The notes beneath the pieces are model-generated. The model had not been told where the DNA came from, ran no database searches, and was given only the letters and a program-made list of their open reading frames with translations. From DASQWC01 sp035640475 (lineage in GTDB: Bacteria > Actinomycetota > JAICYB01), in NCBI GenBank assembly GCA_035640475.1, contig DASQWC010000183.1, forward strand, positions 1-20,995: a stretch of 20,995 nucleotides of DNA, in the 5' to 3' direction. A program made the position numbers and the translations under genes. Shown here piece after piece: positions 1-7,439 of the stretch. The stretch's first letter is position 1. Each line of letters begins with the position of its first letter.

Positions 1-1183
1 CGCCGTCCTTCGCGATGCCCTGGTTCTCGTATTTCTTGCCGACCATGAAGCCGGTGATGTTCTGCAGAAAGATGAGCGGGATCTTGCGTTGGTCGCACAG
101 CTCGATGAAATGAGCGCCCTTCAGAGCCGACTCGGAGAACAGGATCCCGTTGTTCGCGATGATCCCGACCGGAAACCCGTGCAGGTGGGCGAAACCGCAC
201 ACGAGCGTGTCGCCGTACAGCTGCTTGAACTCGTGGAAGCGGGAACCGTCCACGAGACGTGCGATGACCTCGCGCACGTCGTAGGGCGTGCGCGGGTCGT
301 CCGGAACGATCGAGTGCAGCTCGGCCGGGTCGTACTTCGGCTCCTCGGGGTCGCGCAGATCGGGCGGAAGCGTCTTGCGCCGATTGAGATTGGACGCGAT
401 CTCGCGCACGATCTCGAGCGCGTGGACGTCGTCCAGCGCGTAGTGGTCGACGACGCCGGAGCGCCGCGCATGGAGGTCGGCGCCGCCGAGGTCTTCCTCG
501 GAGACGTCCTCGCCGGTCGCGGCCTTCACGAGCGGGGGCCCGCCGAGATAGATCGTGCCCTGCTCCTTCACGATCACGGTCTCGTCGGACATGGCCGGGA
601 TGTACGCGCCGCCCGCCGTGCACATCCCGAGCACCGCCGCGATCTGCGGAATGCCGCGCGCGGACATCGTTGCCTGGTTGTAGAAGATCCGTCCGAAGTG
701 CGTACGGTCGGGAAAGATCTCGTCCTGGAGCGGCAGGAACGCGCCGCCGGAATCGACCAGATAGATGCACGGCAGGTTGTTGTCGAGCGCGATCTCCTGC
801 GCGCGAAGATGCTTCTTCACCGTCATCGGGAAATAGGTGCCGCCCTTGACCGTGGCGTCGTTGCACACGATCACGCACTCGGTTCCCGACACGCGCCCGA
901 CGCCGGTGATGATGCCCGCGCCGGGAGCCTGGTCGTCATACAGACCGTGGGCCGCGAGCGCCGAGAGCTCGAGGAACGGGGTAGCCGGATCGAGGAGCCG
1001 TTCGACACGCTCGCGCGGAAGCAGCTTGCCGCGGCTCAGATGTTTCTCGCGCGCCTTCTCCGGCCCGCCTTGTGCCGCCGACGAGGTCTTCGCCCGAAGA
1101 TCGGCAACCAGCGCATCCATCGCATCGCGGCGGGCCTTGGACTCAGCCGAGCCGGGATCGAATCGCGTCTCCAGGACGGGCAT
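1..1183 (-). CDS. mccB: Methylcrotonyl-CoA-type carboxyltransferase beta subunit (3'-truncated by window edge)
   Basis: This is the carboxyltransferase subunit of a biotin-dependent acyl-CoA carboxylase; it moves carboxyl groups from carboxybiotin to an acyl-CoA, most likely 3-methylcrotonyl-CoA in leucine breakdown. About 394 codons are visible, read leftward from ATG at 1183, out of roughly 530 usual for the family, so about 140 C-terminal residues are missing. Family blocks seen are NDATVKGGTYFPMTVKKH, YLVDSGGAFLPLQDE, CTAGGAYIPAMSDE, GTIYLGGPPLVKAATGE and, at the edge, FMVGKKYENQGIAKDG. These match MCC beta better than propionyl- or acetyl-CoA carboxylase beta chains; that is recalled family knowledge, and geranyl-CoA carboxylase is the main alternative. 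It follows the crotonase gene by 9 bp. The ATG has no Shine-Dalgarno, but TAGGCT lies exactly 6 bases before it. The biotin carboxylase partner starts at 5691 on the other strand. Confidence 0.93.
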   Translation of the reverse strand, partial: MPVLETRFDPGSAESKARRDAMDALVADLRAKTSSAAQGGPEKAREKHLSRGKLLPRERVERLLDPATPFLELSALAAHGLYDDQAPGAGIITGVGRVSGTECVIVCNDATVKGGTYFPMTVKKHLRAQEIALDNNLPCIYLVDSGGAFLPLQDEIFPDRTHFGRIFYNQATMSARGIPQIAAVLGMCTAGGAYIPAMSDETVIVKEQGTIYLGGPPLVKAATGEDVSEEDLGGADLHARRSGVVDHYALDDVHALEIVREIASNLNRRKTLPPDLRDPEEPKYDPAELHSIVPDDPRTPYDVREVIARLVDGSRFHEFKQLYGDTLVCGFAHLHGFPVGIIANNGILFSESALKGAHFIELCDQRKIPLIFLQNITGFMVGKKYENQGIAKDG

Positions 1184-1189
1184 ACGAGA

Positions 1190-1195
1190 AGCCTA
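1190..1195 (-). promoter_or_regulatory. Possible -10 element for leaderless mccB transcript
   Basis: TAGGCT (TANNNT type) ends six bases before the mccB ATG, which would place the transcription start on the A of ATG. Its first three bases are the TAG stop codon of the upstream crotonase. No recognisable -35 or Shine-Dalgarno was seen. This is inference from spacing only, and read-through from the crotonase is an equally plausible source of mRNA. Confidence 0.3.
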
Positions 1196-1927
1196 CGTGC
1201 CGGATGGCGGAGCGGGACGATCTCCGGCGCGGAAGCGCTCCAGACCTTCTCGCATCTCCGTGGCACCGACGGTCGACTCACCGCGGCGCGCCTCAGCGTC
1301 GATACCGTCGAGCTTGACGGCCGACTCACGGTCGGCGACAAGCGACGCTTGCGGGTAGCCGGCGATGTGGCCGGCGAGCTCGACGGCCCGATCGAGCGCC
1401 GTGTCCGGGTGGACGACCTCTTGCACGAGCCCCATCCGTAACGCGGTCTTCGCGTCGATGCTCGCTCCGGTCTCGATCAGATACAGCGCGTTGCCCAGCC
1501 CGACGATCCTCGGGAGCCGCTGGGTGCCGCCGTCGATGAGCGGAACACCCCACCGCCGGTTCACGACGCCGAACATCGCCGACGAGTCGCAGATCCGGAA
1601 GTCGCACCAGCACGCGAGCTCGAGCCCGCCCGCGTAGCAGAAGCCGTTGATCGCCGCGATCGTCGGCTTGGAGACGTCCAGGCGCGTCATGCCCATCGGT
1701 CCGGCGTCCTTCAGTCGCGGAGGATTGCGGAGATCGGCCCCGGAGCAGAACGATCGCGACCCGGCGCCGGTCAGGATCAGGACGCGCTGCGAGTCGTCCG
1801 CATCGAACTCACGGACGGCCGTCTCCAAGCCGTCGGCCGTCTCGGTGTCCACGCAGTTACGCACCTCGGACCGGTTGATCGTGACGACGACGAACGCTTC
1901 GCGGCGCTCGACCAGAACCTTCTGCAC
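1193..1927 (-). CDS. Enoyl-CoA hydratase/isomerase (crotonase) family protein
   Basis: This 244-residue crotonase-fold protein acts on acyl-CoA thioesters in the cytoplasm. The oxyanion-hole segments are CSGADL (61-66) and GFCYAGGLELA (95-105), followed by FGVVNRRWG (119-127) and DGGTQRLPR (132-140). The first catalytic glutamate of enoyl-CoA hydratases is kept (E103), but the position of the second is N123, so ordinary hydration is doubtful; isomerase, hydrolase or another crotonase reaction is possible. The start is GTG at 1927, three bases after the permease stop, and mccB follows after 9 bp. Next to MCC, the tempting role is 3-methylglutaconyl-CoA hydratase, but the active site argues against a confident assignment. 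Confidence 0.9.
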   Translation of the reverse strand: MQKVLVERREAFVVVTINRSEVRNCVDTETADGLETAVREFDADDSQRVLILTGAGSRSFCSGADLRNPPRLKDAGPMGMTRLDVSKPTIAAINGFCYAGGLELACWCDFRICDSSAMFGVVNRRWGVPLIDGGTQRLPRIVGLGNALYLIETGASIDAKTALRMGLVQEVVHPDTALDRAVELAGHIAGYPQASLVADRESAVKLDGIDAEARRGESTVGATEMREGLERFRAGDRPAPPSGT

Positions 1928-1930
1928 TCG

Positions 1931-2707
1931 CTAATAGTGACCGAGCAGCCCTCGCTCGCGCGCAGCGCGCTCGAAGAGCCTGAAGACCGCGATACCGCCG
2001 AGGAAGTAGAAGAGCGAGTTCGCAACGAGGAACAAGAGGTCGCCGGCCCCGAGCTCGAAGATCGAGTCGCCGTCGACGAGAACACGCTGCAACAGATGCG
2101 TTCCCCACCCCAGGGGCAGGAACTTGATGACGGTCACCCGATCGGCGGGAACAACGACGAGAGCGATGATGAGGATCTGATAGATCTGCAAGGCATTCTG
2201 GATGCGTTTGAACACGATCGCCTGACCGCCGAGGACGAACCCGACTCCAATCATCCCGACAAGCGTCACGAACAACAGCGGCACGACGCTGACGACGTCC
2301 AGATTCAGCCACTTGCCGGTCGTGGTCATCATCACGAGCAGCAGGCCCGACCACACCACGAAGTACACGACAAGCGACGATGCAACGCGCGCCAAGAGCA
2401 CCCGGACCAGCCCGAACGGCGACATGCCGAGCTGCTCGAGCGTTCCTTCCGTCGCCTCCTGCGTGAGCTCGAACGTCAGGGAGCCGAGCGACAGGATGGT
2501 GAACGCCCACAGCGCATAGGACACGACCACTCCTTCGAGGGTGTGACCGAAGCCCGGCCGATCGCCGCCGAACAGCTTCGCGCCCAAGAAGATGACGACG
2601 AAGAACCCGTAAATGGAGAGAACCGACGAGAGGGTGTCGAACGCGTAGCGTCGGAATTCGATGACTCGCCAGCGGAGCGACGCACCGTACAAGACCGCCG
2701 CTTTCAC
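1931..2707 (-). CDS. ABC-2 type exporter permease (DrrB-like)
   Basis: This 258-residue membrane protein has about six hydrophobic segments, for example VLSIYGFFVVIFLG near the N-terminus, VASSLVVYFVVWSGLLLVMM in the middle and LLFLVANSLFYFLGGIAVF near the C-terminus, the layout of ABC-2 permeases. It lacks any ATPase motif and pairs with the ATPase just upstream. The start is GTG at 2707, which overlaps the ATPase stop as GTGA (2704-2707) and is preceded by a strong Shine-Dalgarno, GGGGAGG at 2715-2721, seven bases away. The same reading frame stays open upstream under the ATPase gene, but that part is a shadow. The substrate is unknown; the family exports lipids, drugs or polysaccharides. 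Confidence 0.9.
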   Translation of the reverse strand: MKAAVLYGASLRWRVIEFRRYAFDTLSSVLSIYGFFVVIFLGAKLFGGDRPGFGHTLEGVVVSYALWAFTILSLGSLTFELTQEATEGTLEQLGMSPFGLVRVLLARVASSLVVYFVVWSGLLLVMMTTTGKWLNLDVVSVVPLLFVTLVGMIGVGFVLGGQAIVFKRIQNALQIYQILIIALVVVPADRVTVIKFLPLGWGTHLLQRVLVDGDSIFELGAGDLLFLVANSLFYFLGGIAVFRLFERAARERGLLGHY

Positions 2708-3672
2708 TTGTACACCTCCCCGCGCACGATGCGGAGGAAGACCTCCTCGAGGTCCGGATCCTTCCGATCGATCGATTCGATGACGGCGTCGCTTCCACGC
2801 AGCGTGTCGACGAGCTCGTAGAACACTCCGCCGTCGACGATCTCGACCTCGATCAATGTCGTGTTGCCTTCTGTCGTGATCCCGATGCCGTTGAACCGCT
2901 GGTGGAGTGCGGTCTCGTCGACGCGGCCTTGGACCGTGAAGCGATAGGCGCGTACCCGGAACAGATCGAGAAGGTTGTCGATGCGGTCGGCGGTAACGAT
3001 CCGGCCGTTGTTGATGATGACGACGCGCTCGCAGACGTCTTGGACGACGTCCATGTCGTGGCTGGACAACAGGATCGTGCGGCCGGCGTCCGCGGCAAGC
3101 GATCGGAGCATTCCGCGCAGCTCGAGCGACGTCTCGACGTCCAAGCCGAGCGTCGGCTCGTCGAGGAGCAGGATCGGGGTTTGCTTCACGAAGGCACACG
3201 CGACGGCGAGCTTCTGCTGCATTCCGCGAGACAGCGTGCGCGCATCGGCGTTTCGCGCTTCCGCGAGCCCGAAGCGATCGATGAGCTCGTCGCTGAGTGC
3301 GGCGATCGACCGGCGAGGGACCCCGTGCAGTGCCGCGAAGTACTCGAGGTTCTCGAGCGCCGTCAGCCGCCAGTAGATGTTGCGGTTGCCTTCGAGCACC
3401 GCCGCGAGCTTCGCCGTCGCCGCCCGCGACTCCTTTGCGGCGTCGACGCCGTCTACGACGATTCGACCGGACGTCGGGGACACGAGCGTGCACAGGCATT
3501 TGATCGTCGTCGTCTTGCCGGCGCCGTTCGGGCCCAGCAGGCCGACGATCTCGCCTGGAGCGACGTCAAAGGAGACGTCGTCCACAGCCCTGACCTCGCT
3601 GCGGCGCCGCGACCGGTAGACCTTCGTCAGGTGCTCGACCGCAACGATCGATTCCCCGCCCACAAAACTCAC
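2704..3672 (-). CDS. ABC exporter ATP-binding protein (DrrA-like)
   Basis: This 322-residue nucleotide-binding subunit powers the ABC-2 permease encoded next. Walker A is GPNGAGKT (47-54), the signature is LSRGM (147-151), Walker B is ILLLDE (167-172), and H205 lies in SSHDMD. The Q-loop region reads VLEGNRNIYWRLT (92-104), with Glu where Gln is usual, a variant I recall from DrrA-like exporters. A C-terminal regulatory extension of about 90 residues follows the core. The ORF opens with GTG at 3672, but a promoter-like pair upstream (TTGACC, then TATATC or TATCGT ending at the first GTG) would put the transcript start inside codons 1-4, so GTG at 3663 may be the real, leaderless start. The nitroreductase gene ends 62 bp upstream on the same strand. 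Confidence 0.93.
   Translation of the reverse strand: MSFVGGESIVAVEHLTKVYRSRRRSEVRAVDDVSFDVAPGEIVGLLGPNGAGKTTTIKCLCTLVSPTSGRIVVDGVDAAKESRAATAKLAAVLEGNRNIYWRLTALENLEYFAALHGVPRRSIAALSDELIDRFGLAEARNADARTLSRGMQQKLAVACAFVKQTPILLLDEPTLGLDVETSLELRGMLRSLAADAGRTILLSSHDMDVVQDVCERVVIINNGRIVTADRIDNLLDLFRVRAYRFTVQGRVDETALHQRFNGIGITTEGNTTLIEVEIVDGGVFYELVDTLRGSDAVIESIDRKDPDLEEVFLRIVRGEVYK
2715..2721 (-). promoter_or_regulatory. Strong Shine-Dalgarno deciding the ABC-2 permease start
   Basis: GGGGAGG lies seven bases upstream of GTG 2707, inside the last codons of the ATPase gene. It is the best ribosome-binding site in the window and settles the start of an otherwise much longer open frame. Confidence 0.7.
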
Positions 3673-3700
3673 GATATATCGCGTTTGCCGCAGCGGTCAA
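3671..3700 (-). promoter_or_regulatory. Probable internal promoter for the ABC exporter / crotonase / mccB part
   Basis: Read leftward, TTGACC (3700-3695) is followed after 16 bases by TATATC (3678-3673), or after 18 bases by TATCGT (3676-3671). This is the best sigma-70-like pair in the window. It lies in a 62-bp gap (3673-3734) between the nitroreductase and the ABC ATPase; no other structure was seen there. The predicted start of transcription falls at about 3664-3667, downstream of the first GTG and next to the second GTG at 3663. Confidence 0.5.
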
Positions 3701-3734
3701 CGCCTTCTTCGCGGCCTTCGGACGCGGCCTCGAC

Positions 3735-4382
3735 TCAGCGCGTTGACTTCCAGGCGTCCCAGTAAGTGATCTCCGACACCGGACGACGATCGGCCGGCTT
3801 GAAGTCGGTTCCCTTCGTGTAGGCCACCGGGATCAGTGCGACCTGCGTGACCGTGTCCGGAATCCCGAGCAGCTCGGCTGCCTCGGCTTGGTGCGCGAGG
3901 TGCAGCGTCGTGTACGTCGAGCCGAGACCGCGGCTGCGCAGCGCGAGCTGGAAGGACCAGATGGCGGGGATGATCGAGCCCAGGTGCGAGGCCGCCATCC
4001 ACGGCGGTGTCCCTTCCGGAAGCGCGCCGAGGATGCACGGGATCACATGCACCGGCACACGCTCGATGTTCTGTGCCAGAAAGTCCGCCGAGCGGTAGAC
4101 GCGCCGCATCTGCGCCTCGAGGCCGGGCCGCGCCGTCGCCATCGCGTCCTCTCCGGCATTCGCGTACACGGCGTTCCACGCTTGCCGGTAGAGATCTGCC
4201 AGCTTCTTGCGCTTTTCGGCATCGGTGACGACCAGCCAGCGCCATCCTTGGTTATTGCCTCCGGTGGGGGCCTGGATCGCCAGCTCGAGGCACTCGGTGA
4301 TCACCTCGGGCGGCACCGGGCGCTCCAGATCGAGCCGCTTGCGCACTGCGCGCGTTGTCTGCAATGCGAGATCAAGTTCCAT
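3735..4382 (-). CDS. Nitroreductase family FMN oxidoreductase
   Basis: This 215-residue cytoplasmic flavoenzyme belongs to the nitroreductase fold, which binds FMN and reduces substrates with NAD(P)H. Seen are the N-terminal phosphate-binding RAVRKR (11-16), the loop APTGGNNQGWRW (38-49), and a C-terminal GLGSTYTT block typical of the family. The physiological substrate cannot be told from sequence. The start is ATG at 4382, with the Shine-Dalgarno GGGAGGG at 4388-4394 five bases upstream; it overlaps the end of the kinase gene by 11 bp. The gene sits between a P-loop kinase and an ABC exporter in the leftward run from birA. Confidence 0.92.
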   Translation of the reverse strand: MELDLALQTTRAVRKRLDLERPVPPEVITECLELAIQAPTGGNNQGWRWLVVTDAEKRKKLADLYRQAWNAVYANAGEDAMATARPGLEAQMRRVYRSADFLAQNIERVPVHVIPCILGALPEGTPPWMAASHLGSIIPAIWSFQLALRSRGLGSTYTTLHLAHQAEAAELLGIPDTVTQVALIPVAYTKGTDFKPADRRPVSEITYWDAWKSTR

Positions 4383-4947
4383 GGAGTCCCTCCCTCACAG
4401 CGCCGACGATTTCGTCCAAGTCGACTCTTTCCGGATCGGTGGTGTCCACTTCGAAAGTCAGAAGAGCGACGCCCAACGGAACGTGCTCGCGCTGCGTGAG
4501 CTCGACGGCGAAGCTCTCGTCGTCCGGTGAGTAGTCGGAACCCTCATGGCCCGGATGACGATCGCCGGACAGCTCGCGCTCCCGATACCGTCGTGCGAGT
4601 GTTTCGACATTCGCCGTGCAGTACACCTCGACGACGTCGAAACCGAATCGATCCGACAAATCGCGGAATTGCCCGACGTGCAACCGCCTGTCGAAGTTCG
4701 ACTCGATCAGAGCCGACGTCCCGGCTTCCATGAGCCGTTCGAGAACGAGAAACAACAGCCTCCACGTCGCGGCACCGAGCTTGCGCGACCACTCGCGATC
4801 GGACCAGCCCAGCGATCCGAACAATGATTCTTTGATGTCGTCCTTCGCGACGACGGGGAGACCGAGAGCCGGGCCGAGTCTGCGCGCGACGGTCGTCTTC
4901 CCGGCTCCCGGCGGCCCGGAGACGATCACGAGCAGCGGTCTGCTCAC
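4372..4947 (-). CDS. P-loop kinase (AAA_33 / zeta-toxin-like ATPase)
   Basis: This 191-residue small kinase has Walker A GPPGAGKTT (11-19), a KDDIKE segment (35-40) typical of AAA_33 kinases, and ALIESNFD (79-86) where a Walker-B-like strand is expected. An arginine-rich lid follows (RRYRERELSGDRH). Relatives phosphorylate small molecules, nucleosides or nucleotide sugars; the substrate is not identifiable. No antitoxin-like partner gene is adjacent, so a toxin role is unlikely. The start is GTG at 4947, overlapping the birA stop as GTGA (4944-4947), which points to translational coupling. No Shine-Dalgarno is evident. Confidence 0.85.
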   Translation of the reverse strand: MSRPLLVIVSGPPGAGKTTVARRLGPALGLPVVAKDDIKESLFGSLGWSDREWSRKLGAATWRLLFLVLERLMEAGTSALIESNFDRRLHVGQFRDLSDRFGFDVVEVYCTANVETLARRYRERELSGDRHPGHEGSDYSPDDESFAVELTQREHVPLGVALLTFEVDTTDPERVDLDEIVGAVREGLHGT

Positions 4948-5666
4948 TCGCCGCGCAAATGGACGACGTCGCCGGCGACGACCGGATTCCCGTCGACGAT
5001 GAGCGCTCCGTCGTCGCGGACTCCGTCGGCCGTGCCTTCAAAGGTGCGATCGGTGAGCTCTACGCGCACGCGGGAGCCGATCGTGTCGCAGCGCGCACGG
5101 TATTCGTCGAGCCACCCGTCGTCGGCGAGGACGGCGTCCAGCTCGCGAAGAATCGTCACGCAGAGGTCGTCCCGTCGCGGCGCATCCCCCCGCGCAATGC
5201 GAACGCTCGTCGCTTCGATCTCCTCCGGCAGGTCACCGTCGGTGTGCCCGACATTCACGCCGATGCCGATCACGAGGTAGTCCGCGCTCGGCGCGAGCTC
5301 GCCGAGGATGCCGCACACCTTCTTCCCACCGAGCCGGACGTCGTTCGGCCACTTGAGCCGCGCATCGTCTCCCAGCGCGCGCGCGACCGCAATGCCCGCC
5401 CGCAACGAGACGGATCCCGCGTCCTCCGAGCGGACGCCGCGAACGAGGGCCGAGAACATCAGCATCGCGCCGGGAACGTCGAGCCACAAACGTCCCGCAC
5501 GGCCGCGCCCTGCGGACTGGTGATCGGCGACGATGACGCGGCCGTCCCGGCCCCCGCCGGTAACCAGCGCCGTCTGCGTGGAGTCAATCGACGAATGGAC
5601 CTCGACGTGGGTAAAACGCGTTCCGACCAGGCCTTTGAGGATGCGCGGCGCGGAGAGGTCCTTCAC
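4944..5666 (-). CDS. birA: Biotin--[acetyl-CoA-carboxylase] ligase, monofunctional
   Basis: This 240-residue ligase activates biotin with ATP and attaches it to the lysine of biotin carboxyl carrier domains. Core motifs are SSIDST (25-30), SAGRGRAGR (51-59), KWPNDV (105-110), KKVCGILGE (115-123) and GIGVNV (134-139), followed by a small C-terminal domain. There is no N-terminal winged-helix domain, so it cannot act as the biotin-operon repressor known from bifunctional BirA. The start is GTG at 5666, 24 bp from the divergently read biotin carboxylase, its obvious client. A TATAGT hexamer at 5683-5678 lies 11 bases upstream. No Shine-Dalgarno is seen. Confidence 0.95.
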   Translation of the reverse strand: MKDLSAPRILKGLVGTRFTHVEVHSSIDSTQTALVTGGGRDGRVIVADHQSAGRGRAGRLWLDVPGAMLMFSALVRGVRSEDAGSVSLRAGIAVARALGDDARLKWPNDVRLGGKKVCGILGELAPSADYLVIGIGVNVGHTDGDLPEEIEATSVRIARGDAPRRDDLCVTILRELDAVLADDGWLDEYRARCDTIGSRVRVELTDRTFEGTADGVRDDGALIVDGNPVVAGDVVHLRGE

Positions 5667-5690
5667 GGCGGGCCGATACTATAGGCGACC
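5667..5690. promoter_or_regulatory. 24-bp divergent promoter with overlapping -10 elements (birA / biotin carboxylase)
   Basis: The palindrome-like ATACTATA core supplies TACTAT (5677-5682) for the rightward gene and TATAGT (5683-5678) for the leftward gene. The gaps to the start codons are 8 and 11 bases, giving leaders of about 0-5 nucleotides and leaving no space for Shine-Dalgarno sites. No clear -35 boxes were found; if present they lie inside the opposing coding regions. Sharing one -10 core means RNA polymerase probably serves only one direction at a time. Confidence 0.55.
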
Positions 5691-7439
5691 GTGCTGCGCA
5701 AAGTCCTGGTCGCCAACCGTGGGGAGATCGCCGTCCGCATCATGCGGACGGTGCGCGACCTGGGTCTTTCCTCAGTCGCCGTCTACTCGGAAGCAGATCG
5801 CGACTCGCTCCACGTCTCCACGGCCGACGAAGCGTACTTGCTCGGTCCGGCGCCGGCGGCGGAGAGCTACCTGCACATCGAGAAGATCATCGAGGTCGCG
5901 AAGCGGTCAAAGGCCGACGCCGTCCATCCCGGCTACGGCTTTCTCGCCGAGAACGAAGCGTTTGCCGACGCCGTCGAGGACGCTGGACTCCTCTGGATCG
6001 GTCCCCCACCTGATGCGATGTCCCGCATGGGCGACAAGGTCGCCGCGCGACACACCGCCGTCGAGGCCGGTGTGCCGATCGTGCTGGGAACGTCGGAGGC
6101 GGTCGACGCGAAGGGCGCGAAAGCGTTCGCGAAGGAACACGGCTACCCCATCGCGCTGAAGGCCGTCATGGGCGGGGGCGGCAAGGCGTTCCGGGTCGTG
6201 CGATCGGCGGCCGAGCTCGACGAAGCACTCGAAGGAGCCGCACGTGAGGCGCAAGCGTACTTCGGCGACGCGTCGGTGTTCTGCGAGCGCTACGTCGACC
6301 GACCTCGTCACGTCGAAGCGCAGATCCTCGCCGACGCAAAGGGCGGCGTCGCGTTCCTCGGTGAGCGCGACTGCTCGACGCAACGTCGTCACCAGAAGCT
6401 CGTCGAGGAAGCCCCCTCACCTGCCGTCGACGCGGACCTGCGCAGCGCGATCGGCGAAGCGGCCGTCGCGCTCGCGAAGGCGGTCGGCTATCGGTCGGCC
6501 GGCACAGTCGAGTTCCTCCTGTCGCCGAACGGCGACCTGTCGTTCCTCGAGATGAACACGCGCTTGCAGGTCGAGCATCCGGTCACCGAGCTCGTGTGCG
6601 GCATCGATCTCGTCGCCGAGCAGCTGCGCATCGCCGACGGACAGGCCCTCGGTTACGAAGAGCTGCCGTTGCGCGGCCACGCGATCGAGTGCCGCATCAA
6701 CGCGGAGGATCCGGCCAAAGGCTTCCTACCGTCGCCCGGGCGGATCGACGCGTGGGACGGCCCGAAGGGACCCTGGACGCGTGTGGACGAAGGCTTCGGC
6801 GCCGGCCGCGTCGTCCCGCAGGACTACGACTCGCTCATCGCGAAGCTCGTCTGCTTCGGGACCGACCGGGAGCAAGCACGGAAACGAATGCTCCAAGCGC
6901 TCGCCGACTTCGCCGTCGAGGGCATCGCGACGACGATCCCGTTTCATCGTGCGTTCCTCTCGAACGAGACATTCGCCAAGGGCGAGGTGTACACGCGCTT
7001 CGTCGAGGACGAGTTTCTTTCGGTCCTTCCCGAGCTGCTGGAGAAGCTCGAACCGGCGCAGGCACGGGCGACGGCGGCGCCGACGGCAACGGCAACGGAC
7101 GTCAAGCGATCGGTCGCGGTCGAGATCTCCGGACGGCGCTACGACGTCACGATGTGGGAACGCGACGGGAAGCGTGCGTTTCGTCCGCTCGAGCGGAGCA
7201 CGTCGCATCACGCGGCTGCCGGCGCGCACGACGAGGTCCGGGCTCCCATGCAGGGAACGATCTTGAAGGTCCTCGTCGAGCAGGGCCAGGACGTCGAGGC
7301 CGGCGACCTCATCTGCACGCTCGAGGCGATGAAGATGGAGAACCACATCATCTCCCCGCGCGAGGGAACGATTCAGGAGCTGCACGTCGAGGCGGGAAAG
7401 ACGATCGAGACCGGCGCGCTGATCGCAATCATCGAGTAG
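5691..7439 (+). CDS. Acyl-CoA carboxylase alpha subunit: biotin carboxylase plus biotin carboxyl carrier domain
   Basis: This 582-residue protein carboxylates its own biotin using ATP and bicarbonate and passes it to the beta subunit. The N-terminal biotin carboxylase domain (about 1-450) opens with KVLVANRGEIAVRI and contains the glycine-rich ATP loop GGGG (161-164), ERDCSTQRRHQK (225-236), the metal-binding region FLEMNT (285-290) with E287, and RLQVEHPVTE (291-300). A short linking region follows. The C-terminal BCCP domain carries EAMKMENH with biotin-accepting lysine K548. The protein is shorter than typical MCC alpha chains (about 650-720) and resembles compact actinobacterial AccA chains. 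The start is GTG at 5691, divergent from birA. mccB on the opposite strand is the likely partner, which suggests mccA, but an acetyl/propionyl enzyme is possible. Confidence 0.95.
   Translation: MLRKVLVANRGEIAVRIMRTVRDLGLSSVAVYSEADRDSLHVSTADEAYLLGPAPAAESYLHIEKIIEVAKRSKADAVHPGYGFLAENEAFADAVEDAGLLWIGPPPDAMSRMGDKVAARHTAVEAGVPIVLGTSEAVDAKGAKAFAKEHGYPIALKAVMGGGGKAFRVVRSAAELDEALEGAAREAQAYFGDASVFCERYVDRPRHVEAQILADAKGGVAFLGERDCSTQRRHQKLVEEAPSPAVDADLRSAIGEAAVALAKAVGYRSAGTVEFLLSPNGDLSFLEMNTRLQVEHPVTELVCGIDLVAEQLRIADGQALGYEELPLRGHAIECRINAEDPAKGFLPSPGRIDAWDGPKGPWTRVDEGFGAGRVVPQDYDSLIAKLVCFGTDREQARKRMLQALADFAVEGIATTIPFHRAFLSNETFAKGEVYTRFVEDEFLSVLPELLEKLEPAQARATAAPTATATDVKRSVAVEISGRRYDVTMWERDGKRAFRPLERSTSHHAAAGAHDEVRAPMQGTILKVLVEQGQDVEAGDLICTLEAMKMENHIISPREGTIQELHVEAGKTIETGALIAIIE

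Noticed and set aside
89..1441. 450-codon open frame on the plus strand
   Set aside because: It lies antisense to the clear mccB and crotonase genes, is extremely Arg/Val/Asp rich, and has no recognisable motif: a GC-bias shadow.
1937..2821. 294-codon plus-strand frame rich in Glu, Asp and Gln
   Set aside because: It is opposite the ABC-2 permease; hydrophobic codons read backwards give charged residues, which explains its composition.
4372..4947. Zeta-type toxin of a toxin-antitoxin pair
   Set aside because: The P-loop kinase fold fits loosely, but both neighbours are metabolic genes and no small antitoxin gene is adjacent.
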